Of a stretch of 64,000 bases of DNA, positions 22,901-33,636 are shown one piece after another. The notes beneath the pieces are model-generated. The model did no database searches. It was not told where the DNA came from and was given only the letters and a program-made list of their open reading frames with translations. The stretch's first letter is position 1. Each line of letters opens with the position of its first letter. This stretch comes from Panicum virgatum (Eukaryota > Streptophyta > Magnoliopsida > Poales > Poaceae): assembly GCF_016808335.1 (NCBI RefSeq), contig NC_053141.1, positions 21,895,924 through 21,959,923 on the forward strand. Direction: 5' to 3'. The translations under genes were made by a program, and so were the position numbers.

Positions 22901-25124
22901 GTTGTAGATGTATATGTTTATCGTAAACATTGCAGATTTCGTGGGTGCACCGTGGCACTAACCTTGTAGTTAGCTGCAACAATTGGTGGTGAAACAATGA
23001 CCCATCACCAATGATGGATACAAGAGGTCTCATGGTCGAGCTTAAGACCATAAAAACAAAGCACTGCCGGGAGATAGCCCGGATTATCATTTTACTTATT
23101 TATTTCCCTTCAATAAAAGCAAGAGCATGTTCTAGGATATTTTTTCCTTCGGGTATTTTTGGTTGCTAACCTTTCCAGGGGAAGATCAAGAAGAATGACG
23201 GACAAACAACACCTACAAACATGTTGGCTACACCAACCACAACCCCTCGGTGTGCCTTGATGAAGGAACAACTACAGAAGGAGACTTGAACTCCAAACAC
23301 TTGAAGTTTTGCAAACTCCAAGTGTGGGGGAGGTATGTGAGTGCATCGAAGTAAGTTCTTTCTCAATCCATATCTTGTCTTTGAATTGGTGCTAGTCCTC
23401 GTATCTTGCTCTATAAAAAAAATAAAAAAAGAGAGGAATTGCCATGGCGGCAACATTGAAGTCTTCATCAACAAACACCACTGTAAGTACTCTCAATGTC
23501 CTGCTTTTGACATTAAACAAAGCCCTGCCGGGGAGGTCGCCCGAGGATCGCCAGAGTAAGTCTCATGGTGAGATTAATATTTAGTTTGAATAAATTCTAG
23601 AGCTCCCTGGTTCTTAAAACCAGCAGAGCCATTATTTTGTTTCCACTATCTCGTTGAATATAGCACCAGGTACAAGTACAAGTGTGGGGGAGATCTCTCA
23701 AGATCGTCATTGTCATACACATTCGAGATCTCACACAGATGCATCACACAACATCGTCTGCACCATCATGACAAGAGACAAGGCAAGGGCACCAAATTCA
23801 GCCAGCCAGCTAGTGGTTTGGCAGAATCACCATTGCCTTGATCCCCACCTTCTTAAAAGAGCGATAGTATGTGCATCCTCTACTTCTCAACTCTCATTGA
23901 TTCATTAGTTTGAATGGTTTTTATTTCTGATTCACTAAAATCAAACTCAAGAATCAGTGTGTTGCGCCTGCTCTACATGTTTCCTATGGTTGGCTTGCAT
24001 ATGTTTTATTCCATGCTTATCATCTTGATGCTTGTGAACAAAAATCCTTAGGAAACCATGCTTATCTAAGTAGTTGATGTTTGAGATATGGTTTGGATGA
24101 TATGATCTTCGCTTCTTTTTGTTTAAGTGCTTGGGAACTTTATTTGAAAATTTGGAAAACCCTTTGCGAAGCTCCTCTTTGATATGGCAAAGTCCTACCA
24201 AAGCCATATGATGATACTTCTTGAAAACCATATACACATATGCTGCTTGTTTTTGCATTGAGCTTTGTCAAATTGTTGTGACCCTTGAGATAATTCTTTT
24301 CATGCTTTCATGATCAAGATTCACATGCACACTATATACCCCCTTGCTATGCTTCTTTGAGAAGTTATCATTGTACCATTCACTCATCCCACAAAATAAA
24401 TGCTCCACTATATGTGTTGGTCTCTCTCTCTCTCTCCAGTTTTTGTTAAAAAAAAGAGAAGAGGCATGGGCTATCGAGAAAAAACAAATATGGACACATG
24501 AAGGTCCAAGTATTGAAAAAAAACAAAGAAAAAAATGTGGGCACATGAAGGTCCATGAAAAAAAAAGAAAAAAAGAGATAGCCATGCTCTGAAAAGAATT
24601 TATATAGGGAGAGAGATCATACAAAAGGAGTTTCCATTCCATCCACCACAATCCATACACGTGCACATCTTGATCTGATTGTATGACTTGTTTTTCTCTT
24701 TGGATCCGGTCTTTGACTTTGCAATATATGTAATACAAGTATGCATTATCCTTCATACCCTACCTTGAGCTCCACATATAGCCATCACTAGAAGTAGGAT
24801 GAAAAAAAGAAAAGTTAAATGCCTTGGTAAGGACACATACACATTGAGTGATCTGAGAGAGTCAAATGAGGAGCTAAGCAAGGTTTATTTTGAAAACTTA
24901 TTGAAAAATCCCAAGCTACTTGACATGAGGAGTAGAAGTGATTTGATTCGCGGCCATTCCATTCCTCAACTACCCAAGATGGCATGATAGACACTTCAAA
25001 GTTCACAAGTGCAAGGTATGGTTTGGAATAACTCTTATGCTCGCTTTATACCTTTGGAAGTCATGTTCCACCTTAGTCCTTTCTGCTTTACTCCAGGACG
25101 AGCAAAGGCTAAGTGTGGGGGAGT
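22901..25124 (+). other. 3' internal (untranslated) region of + strand element F
   Basis: Non-coding sequence leading to the purine tract GGGGGAG at 25117-25123 and the LTR at 25125. The motif AAGTGTGGGGGAG, itself purine-tract-like, occurs three times (near 23320, 23680 and 25111). A GC-rich hairpin-like module (CTGCCGGG...GCCCG) occurs twice, near 23063 and 23523. A-rich and CT-rich tracts lie at 24420-24580. Short ORFs, such as 24799-24987, show no recognisable domain. pol of this element lies outside, or was lost when element B inserted at or near 22900. Confidence 0.62.
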
Positions 25125-25608
25125 TGTTGACGGCTCTTAAGTACCAAATCTAGGCCGTCAACTCCTGCATAAATACATAAAATGTAAACATCAACATAGT
25201 GGTAGGTGTTTATTACTGATCATTTCCATGAGTGTTGGTAAATATTTGTATGCAGGTGAATTAAGAGAGAAAACACACATCATGAATAGGAAAACACACT
25301 CCACAGATCAAGGCAAAATGCACAACCATGTATAAGGATCAAATGCCCCACTAGATAGCCTCACATGAGAAGGAATGCAGCCCACAAGCAAGGCGACACG
25401 TCATCAAGGATCCATGGGCCCACCAGAGCTACCAAACCACCTCAAGACAAGCCATGACCCACATACATAACATGGGGGCCCAGCAAGCAGCCTACCAGAC
25501 GAAAATAGGGCCGTTTGGCCACACTTTTCGGTCAGCCGACCAATGAGGTCGCCCGACCTAAGGTCGGCGCCTCTTGGGCCCATCTTCCACGTGTTGGCTC
25601 CTTGTGAC

Positions 25609-28600
25609 TGTAACACCCGGTTTATAAAAGGACATAAACCGAGCAATCATATACGTGCCAGGATCAAGTCACATGTATATACAATAGAATGAACAATATA
25701 TCACATCACATATCACATAAAAAGATATAATAAAGAGAATACGAATATCATTTATTACATTAATGACAAAAATATCTGATACAGCGGAAGCGAAGTACAA
25801 ATACGATAAAAACTCTCCGAAGCTGAGCAGGGCGCCACAGGGACGTCGACTGGGTGACGAACGCCTAGAAGTCCTCGTAGTCCTGGTAGCGCTGAGCGAA
25901 CTCCCTCGCGTCGGCAGGAACTGAGCAGCAGTAGAGTATCCAAGAGGGAAAAGTAGAGAAGAGGCAAGAGTGACTACACAACTTGTACTCAACAAGTATA
26001 ACACGAACTATGAGGCTCTAAGGTTGGCTGACTCAACTGCATTAGCTTTTAAGTGTTGGCAAAATTTTATTAAAGCTATTTACTACGAGTTGATGAATTA
26101 CCATAAACCCAGTTACATAGTAATTAATCACGATTAATCATGTTACTACTGAGAACCAAACCAAAACCACCAAGGTAACCCCGAGAGGCACCTCCCTCGT
26201 CAGAAGGAGATAACCCCACTAATCAAAAGGAGGATCTGGGCCGCTCATGACCGTGAGCACGGCTAGTATACCAGTTTTACACTCTGCAGAGGTTGCACAT
26301 CTTTACCCACAAGTCGTGAGCTATGCCAGTTGTTCATCACACTTCCTTAGGTGAGATGGCTAGCGACTCACTACGAGGCCTTTACAAAGAATCTCGTTGG
26401 TAAGGAGTAACCGCGAGGGTGGATCGGCGACTATGGAGCAGGTCTAGTGGGCGTCAAGACACGAAGCACAGACGAGGCCACTCAGCACGAGGGCCATAGA
26501 AGCTTACCACCCCTGCCCCGCAGGTAAGTTACTCCAAACCAAAAAGACCTAATTATTACGCCAAGTCTATCCCATTCTAGCCTTGTGGTAGCGCTGTTGT
26601 CCCAGGTTGTTGCTCTATGAACTGGTCCTTATGGAGAGTGGCCAACCAAGCACTAAGCACCGTGCTAGCCCCCTAAACCAAGTTTCTAACAAAACATATT
26701 TTAACGAGACGTGAGCCACCCAAGCACGAAGCACAGAGGGCCACTCCCAGAATTAAGTTGCATAAACCATTAATCAAATTAATTAAAAATGACCAAGTGT
26801 GTTATAGCGCGGCACCTAGAACAACTAATCAAAATGCAACCCAAGGATATATATAAAGGATATAAATGTGGCTAGGAAATCCTTATAGGCATACAATATT
26901 AAAATGCAGTATGAAAATGTATTTCAAAGTGATAGGTTGTTCATGTTATACTTGCCTTCCTCGTACTGCTCCTACTGCTACTCAAACTGGTCGAAAGACG
27001 GCTGCTCCGGGTACTGGTACTGGGGCTCCTCAGATGGATCAGCGTCTACTCACGAACACATGGTCAAAACAAGGCACAACAATAAACATACAAGCAAACA
27101 CTAACAAAAGCTAAGAAATAGTACATCAATACATAGAAATAGCACACTAGACTAGTCTAAAACTATTCTACGCGTTACAACGATCGCGTGGATATAAAGA
27201 ACGCCTAAAACGGAGCTAAAACGCATAAACTAGGCCTAAAACAAGTTCCAAGGACCTATTTATAAGAAAACTGGAGTTCCAGGGGGTTTCTGGGCAAAAC
27301 CGAGGACTAAAACATAATTAAACTAAAACTCTGGGGTCTAACTCGCAAAAACGTCAAGTCAGGACGGCAGGTTCTATTCTGGGAAAGTTCAAGGGGGTCC
27401 ACGTAAAAATCTGGACCAAACTAGAAATAGTTTTACTCAGTCCTGGACTGCGGGTTGATATCAAGGAAGGTGGGGGACTCTTATGCAAAAAGAGTAGGCC
27501 GAACCGGTATATTTTGATCTGAGCCGCTAAATCTCGATCTGGCGGCGCAGATTTGATGGCATCAGGATCTAATCTAGGCCGTTGTCTACAGATCGGGCGG
27601 CTACAGGCAGTTGGGGGCGCGGGCGGCGGCGGGACTCGCCAGGGACAGAGCTCCCGCGGCGGGGGATCGCCGGCGTAAGCGGATCCGGCGTTCCAGGGGG
27701 TTAATCAAGCCGTTGTTTGGCTGTGCAGCATGAGTGTGCCGTGTGTGGTCCACTGGGGTACCTAGGGAGGCGGTGCGGGGCTGGGAACATGGCCCTCGAC
27801 GGCGAAGGCGGCTCTGGGTGCCGGGAACTCGCCAGAGTGCGATGTTCCGGTCCCGGGGTGGCCTACAGCTTCGAAGATCTAGCGCAAAAGAATCGTGAAG
27901 GCCTAGAGGTGCTTACCGAGGCTTGGTCCGGGCGGGACGTGACGCAGGTGGCGCCAGCGACGAGATCCGGCAGCGGTCGCGGACGGAGCTCGAGGATGAA
28001 CCGCTGCAGGGCACCTCCGGGTCTGCGGGTGCGTCGAGGAGGTCCGCGCAAGCACTGCAAAGGGGCAGTGGGTTTCAGGGCGGCCGGAGCACCAGTGGCG
28101 GCGAGAAATTGGGACGGCGGCCGCTTACCTACAGCTCTACTCCGGGTCGATTCGGGCGCAAGCGGGGCCGAGATCGAGAAGGGTTGGCCCGGGGATGGTC
28201 TTGGACTCGGGCGAAGCTTCTGCGACGGCTTGCGGTGACCGGGGCGTGATGGTGTGGCGGAACAGCGGCAGCGCCGTTCCTCGGCACGGCGGGGCAGGGC
28301 GAGCGGCGTGCTAGGGTTCTGGAGTGGCGGCGGAGGTGGGCACGGGACGCAGGGAGTCGCGGGTTGGTTTAAAGGAGGCGTGCCGGAGATCTCGGAGTCC
28401 GGGCTCGGTATGGAAGGTCGCGGGGGATCACGGTCCAGGCCGTCAATGAGAACGGGAGAGGGCGACGCGCGGGGTGAGCGGACCGCGCGTGAGGTTGGGC
28501 CGGCGCGTGAGTGGCTAGCTAGGCCGGGCGCGAACGGGAAAAGCGGGCGCGCGCGGGGCTTGGCGTTAGCGGGCCGGACGCGGGAGGAGAGGAGGCAGGC

Positions 28601-28976
28601 CAAGGGGGCTGGGCCGCGCTGGCCACTGGGCTGAGCGGGAAAGGAAAAAGGGGAAGTGGGCCGGCTGGGTTTGGGATTTTTGGGCTGGGTTTTGGTTCTC
28701 CTCTTTTCTATTCTCTTTCCTAATTCAAACACTTCTCCAATCTAATACCATTTGAATTCAAATTCAAATTTGAATTCAAACCTAGCACTCAAACAAAAGA
28801 AAAACGCACCAGCATGAATGCACACACATGTTAGCCCTAAAATAAATTTTAATTACTTTATGAAGCGAAAAAAAATAAATTATAAATGTGAGGCTAAGCA
28901 ACTTGAATCCTAGAAAAATTAAATAAAGCCAATTAAATTTATTATAAAAAGCTGAAATTTAAACTAGGGTGTTATA
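25609..28976 (-). mobile_element. Tekay-type solo LTR
   Basis: 3368 bp from TGTAACACCC to GGGTGTTATA (last positions mutated), with a perfect duplication GTGAC at 25604-25608 and 28977-28981. No internal region is present, so it is the product of LTR-LTR recombination. Minus strand landmarks: TTTAAA 28368-28373, AACCCTA-type telo-box 28312-28318, donor GTAAGC 27911-27916, 90-nt exon 26956-27045 (two CAG codons turned into TAG), and final exon 25865-25920. Many TGGGCC/GGGCC boxes lie at 28490-28690. Confidence 0.92.
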
Positions 28977-29110
28977 GTGACATATCAAAGGCGGATCTGA
29001 TAGGCTCGGGGTGAAGTTACCGACTCAAGATATGCTAGGTGGCACAAGGAGAAGAGTTGAAGGCTTGGAGGAAGTCCACTCTTCCAAGGCACCTCCCCCT
29101 TGCCACCCTC

Positions 29111-29118
29111 TATAAATA
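29111..29118 (+). promoter_or_regulatory. TATA box of the element F LTR
   Basis: TATAAATA preceded by CCACCCTC on the + strand. The position within the LTR and the sequence match a retroelement core promoter. Confidence 0.7.
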
Positions 29119-29929
29119 CTAGGTGGGGGGCTCATATTTGAGACACACAACATCCATCAAGTGCTCATCCAAGCCTCCTCTTTGGTTTAGAATAGTCCTA
29201 GTCTAGGGAGAGGGTAGAGGTACTCAGGAGGGGCGCCGGTATTCGGCGCTCTTCTCCATTTTGTACCTCTACGAGAGTGAGAGATTAGTTCGGGAGAAGT
29301 GCCGGGGTGTCGGCTCTCTGCTCCCAGCTTGTACCTCTACGGATGCTGCTACATTCTTCGGGTTTAGTAAGTATTCATGGTATAGTATATGCTAGTAGTG
29401 CTTGTAGTTGAATGAGATCAGTTCTCTTACTCGCGGGTTCGTCGCTCTGTATTCATACAGAGTGCTGTAGTTTGCTACGGGAGCTCATACGTAGTTAGAC
29501 TGCAGTAGTAACCAGTAGCGTAGGCATAGTGTCTAGGCTAAGGGTTATCCTTCGTTTGCCTTATATCCCACGGTTTAGTAGAGGTAGTCCGTAGGTGGTG
29601 ACAGCCCTATTGGTCCTTCGTTGTAACACCCTAACTTTAAATTTCTGTATTTATTAATAAATTAATTGGCTTTAGTTAAATTTTCTAAGGTTTATTGTGT
29701 TTAGTTGGCATTTAAATCTAATTTTTGATCAATAAATAATTAAAATCCATCATAGGTTTAAATTTTTGTTGCATTCATGCTGGTGCATAATTTTAATTGA
29801 GTGTGGTTTGAATTCAAATTCAAATTTGAATTCAAACTATGTTTGAATTAGATTTAGAAAGGAGAGAAATAGAAATAGGAAGGAAAATAGAAAACAAACC
29901 CAAAACCCAACACCCAGCCTGGCCCGCGG

Positions 29930-30150
29930 CCCATCCCATCTCCCTCTTCCCACTCGGCCCAGTCCAACCCTCTCCTCCGGCCCACTCTCCCCGCGGCCCA
30001 GTTCGCTCGGCCCGTGGCGCGCCGAAGCCCAGCGGTGCCACTCCCCCGGCCCAAAATCCCGCAGACCCCGCGCCCAGCCCAGCGCCGCTTGGCCCCGCTC
30101 CACCCCGGCCCATCCCGCGCAGCGCTCCGGCCCAGCTCGGCCAGGGCCCC
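29930..30150 (+). promoter_or_regulatory. Cluster of GGCCCA (TCP site II) boxes in the element C promoter
   Basis: At least seven GGCCCA hexamers occur in about 200 bases upstream of the presumed core promoter. GGCCCA/TGGGCC is the site II element bound by TCP factors in plant promoters of ribosomal-protein and cell-cycle genes. The same motif is enriched at the equivalent place in the A, D, 18932 and 25609 LTRs, although the surrounding sequence differs. High GC content raises the chance frequency, so enrichment needs to be tested. Confidence 0.55.
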
Positions 30151-31611
30151 GCCTGCCAGCGCCCCCCCCCCCCCGCACTCGCCCCGCGCAGCGCCGCGCG
30201 CGCGTCGCCCGCCCGACCTGCCGGTCCCACCCGCCAGCGGCACCCCGCTCGCGCCTGCGCGTCGCTCGCGTCGCCGTGAGCCGCTGACGCCGTGGCCCCA
30301 CCCGTCAGCTCCGCCTTCCCCGTTTTCCCCCGCGCTGCAACGACCGCGCCGCAATCCCCGCCGGGATCACGTCGGGCGCGCACCTCCAAGATCCCCGCCG
30401 GCCCCCCCCTTTAATTGGCCCGCATCCCTGCGCCTCTCTTTCCCTCACGCCTCCTCCCCAACCCTCGCAGCCGCTCGGAGTCGCGCCGCCGCACCCCGGA
30501 GTCAGAGCAGGAGCCCCGCCGCCGCGTTCCCGGCGCTCCCCGACGCCCCAACCACGGCAAGCCACCGGGAGAACTCTGCTCGGAGGCCACGAACTCCCCC
30601 GAGCCCGCTGCCTCTACCCCAAGCCCTGCGTCAACCCCGTCGCCACGCCCCGCGAGCTCCGCCACGCCCTGCCGCCTGAACCCCGCCGTCGACCACGCTA
30701 CACCGGCGCTCCTCCCGTTTCCAGGGCTCGGTAAGCACCAGCTCGCCTCCCTGGTCTTTTTGCGCTAGTATGGATGGCCGTAGACCCGTTAGCCCCTAGG
30801 ACGCCACTCGCCGGTGAGGCCTCGCCGCCTAGATCCGCCATGACCGCCGAACTCAGTGCTCTGAGTCTCCCCGGGCCCAAATAATCCCCCAGGTGGGCAA
30901 CGCACATCGCGTATACCCTCCCTGACCCCAAATCCTGACCGAATCGACCCTTGGAAGCCGGATTAGCGAGCTCCGTCGAGCCCTGGTGAAGCGCCGCCGC
31001 GGATTTGTCGCCGGCGGGCGAGCACCGCCGCCCCATCGCGCTAATTGAATCCCAGCCGCCCGATCTGCCTTGGACGCTTAGGATTAGATCAGGTTACCCC
31101 TTTGATCCGAACCACAAGATCCAGATCTGACGGCTGACATCTTTAGATACCGGTTCGGCCTGGTTTTCTTTCTAAAGAGCCCCTGAGTTTTTCTCTAATC
31201 AACCCGCGGTCCAAGCCTGTTGATAAATAATTAGGTTTAGGTCCAGGTTTTATCACTTTAGCCCCTGAGCTTTGTAGATTTTGAACCCGCCGTCCAGGTT
31301 AGTTCTTTTTGCGAGTTAGACCCCAGAGTTTTAGTTTATTTTCGTTTTAGCCCTCGGTTTTAGCAGAAAGCCCCCTGGAACTTCAGTTTTATTACAAATA
31401 AGCCCCTAGAACTTGTTTTTAGCCCAGAAAATGCGTTTTAGCTCCGTTTTTAGCGTTCTTTATATCCACGCGATCGTTGTAACGCGTAGAACAGTATTAG
31501 ACTAGTTTAGTGTGCTGTTTTTATGTATTGATGTACTGTTTCTTAGTTTTTGTTAATGTTTGCTTGTATGTTTATTATTGTGCATTGTTTTGGCCATGTG
31601 TTCGTGAGTAG

Positions 31612-31701
31612 ACGTTGATCCATCTGAGGAGCCTCAGTACCAGTACCCGGAGCAGCCGTCTTCGGATCAGTTTGAGCAGCAGCAGGAGCAGTACGAGGAA
31701 G
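31612..31701 (+). other. Conserved 90-nt leader exon in the LTR, with GC splice donor
   Basis: Preceded by AG (GAGTAG) and followed by GCAAGT, the consensus for GC-AG introns. One frame is open and reads DPSEEPQYQYPEQ then Gln/Glu-rich residues. Equivalent exons of exactly 90 nt lie at 6383-6472, 14906-14995, 26956-27045, 40236-40325, 46104-46193 and 54673-54762. Differences between copies are substitutions only, several synonymous. The expected phase is 1 at its end, matching the next exon. No ATG lies in frame within it. Confidence 0.55.
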
Positions 31702-32751
31702 GCAAGTATAACATGAACAACCTATCACTTTAATTACAATTTCATACTGCATTTTAATACTGTATGCCTTTAAGGATTTCCTAGCCAGTTTATATCCTTT
31801 ATATATATCCTTTGGGTTGCATTTTGGTTAGTTGTGCTAGGTTGCTGCGCTATAACACACTTTGGTCCTTTTTAATTAAATTGATTAATGGTTTACTCGA
31901 ACTTAATTCTGAGAGTGGCACTCTGTGTGGCTTGAGTGGCTCACTTCTCGTTAAAAGATGTTTTTTTAGAAACATGGTTTAGGGGGCCAGCACGGTGCTT
32001 ACTGCCTGGTTGGCCACTCTCCATAAGGACCGGTTCATAGAGCGACAACCTGGGACAACAGCGCTACCACAAGGCTAGAATGGGATAGACTTGGCGTAAT
32101 AACTAGATCTTTTTGGTTTGGAGTAACTTACCTGCGGGGCAAGAGTAGTAAGCTTCAATGGTCCCTGCTCCTCCGGCTTGGTCTGTGCTTGGATTGCGCT
32201 CCTGTGCTTGTACCCCCGGAGGTGGGCCCCATCGTCGCCGACCTAACTCTCGCGGTTACTCCCTACCAACGAGATTCTTTGTAAAGGCCTCGTAGTGAGT
32301 CGCTAGCCATCTCACCTAAGGAAGTGTGATGAACAACTGGCGTAGCTCACGACTTGTGGGAAAAGATGTGCAACCTCTGCAGAGTGTAAAACTGGTATAC
32401 TAGCCGTGCTCACGGTTATGAGCGGCCCAGATCCTCCTTTTGATTAGTGAAGTTATCTCCTTCCGACGAGGGAGGTGCTTCTCGGGGTTTACCTTGGTGG
32501 CTTGGTTTTGGTTTGGTTTCTCAGTAGTTACATGATTAAACTTGACTAATTACTATGTAACTGGGTTAATGGTAATTCATCAACTCGTAGTAAATAGTTT
32601 TAATAAAATTTTGCCAACACTTAAAAGCTAATGCAGTTGAGTCAGCCAGCCTAGAGCCTCATAGTTTGTGTTATACTTGTTGAGTACAAGTTGTGTACTC
32701 ACTCTTGCCTCTTCTCTACTTTTTCCTCTTGGCTACGCTACTGCTGCTCAG

Positions 32752-32807
32752 TTCCTGCCGACACGAGGGAGTTCGTCCAGCGCTACCAGGACTACGAGGA
32801 CTTCTAG
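32752..32807 (+). other. Conserved final leader exon in the LTR, ending YQDYEDF-stop
   Basis: Follows CTGCTGCTCAG, a good 3' splice site. Read with two leading bases, the frame is ADTREFVQRYQDYEDF and TAG at 32805-32807. Equivalent 56-nt segments with no indel and no internal stop lie at 5278-5333, 13801-13856, 19184-19239, 25865-25920, 41376-41431, 44999-45054 and 53568-53623. Variation between LTR types is at residues such as T/S/A after AD and D/E before YEDF, which looks like protein-level constraint. The intron from 31702 to 32751 would be 1050 nt. Confidence 0.55.
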
Positions 32808-32917
32808 GTGCTTCGTCTCCCAGTCGACGTCCCTGTGGCGCCCTGCTTCAGCTTCGGAGAGCTTTATCGTATTTTGTATTTCGCTTCCGCTGTATCAGAC
32901 ATTTTCGTCATTATTGT

Positions 32918-32923
32918 AATAAA
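32918..32923 (+). terminator. Candidate polyadenylation signal in Tekay LTR
   Basis: AATAAA in TTGTAATAAATAAC, near the 3' end of the LTR and present in every copy. It would place the RNA end about 100 bases before the LTR end. Other AATAAA-like sites exist in the AT-rich LTR start, so this is a positional inference. Confidence 0.45.
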
Positions 32924-33068
32924 TAACATTCGTATTCGCTTTATTATATCTTTTTACGTGATATGTGCTATGATATACTGTTCATTCTGTTGTATATACG
33001 TGTGACTTGATCCTGGCACGTATATGATTGCTCGGTTTATGTTCTTTTATAAACCGGGTGTTACAGAG

Positions 33069-33080
33069 TGGTATCAGAGC
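33069..33080 (+). other. Primer binding site of element C (tRNA-iMet)
   Basis: TGGTATCAGAGC three bases downstream of the 5' LTR end, the standard complement of initiator methionine tRNA. Confidence 0.93.
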
Positions 33081-33636
33081 CATATCGACTGTAGGACGAA
33101 GCCTAGATAGAACTGGTCGAGTTTTAGGACTCTTTCTCTCCAATCCTTGCCTGCTGAAACTATTTTACTATTATACCCCTTGACTTCTATGACTTTTTAC
33201 CCGTCTTGCCTTGATTTCTCTCTCTGAAGAATAGATTTCGTAGATTTTGGCCTGAATCAGTCATCTGACCACCATGAGTTAGCTAGGTGACCTATTTAAT
33301 AATAATACGATAGCACGTTCTGCGACGCGTTGTGTTAGTCGAGTCTATTGCTAAACTCGGCTCAGTTGTGAAAATTGTCTGCTTGTTATTATGCTACATG
33401 TTTGATTTGGATTTTTGAATGATTGCATAGCTTAGTAGTTTAAATTTGTTTAAAGAAAATCACTCAGGTGTTAAAGTTAACTAATTAATAAAATGACTTA
33501 GATCGTTGGGGGTAAAACCGTCAACTCTATCCTGTCTACTTTATCATGGCTGAGTCTTTTTCCGCTAAGAGTTATCATATCCATCTGAGTTTATTCCTGC
33601 AATATCCTTACCCGTGAAATCTTTTGTTCAAATCAG

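Larger units (their letters stand above)
29622..33065 (+). repeat. 5' LTR of element C
   Basis: 3444 bp, TGTAACACCC to GGGTGTTACA (perfect 10-base inverted ends). AT-rich start, a promoter block with GGCCCA boxes at 29938-30140, a weak TTTAATT TATA-like element at 30410, a first-exon donor CG|GTAAGC at 30731, two leader exons, overlapping hairpins at 32675-32700, and AATAAA at 32918-32923. If these are the transcription start and end signals, R would be about 2.5 kb and U5 only about 0.1 kb. Confidence 0.94.

Noticed and set aside
24420..24580. CT-rich and A-rich tracts as a possible extra polypurine tract
   Set aside because: The runs are impure and far from any LTR start; they look like low-complexity 3' UTR sequence.
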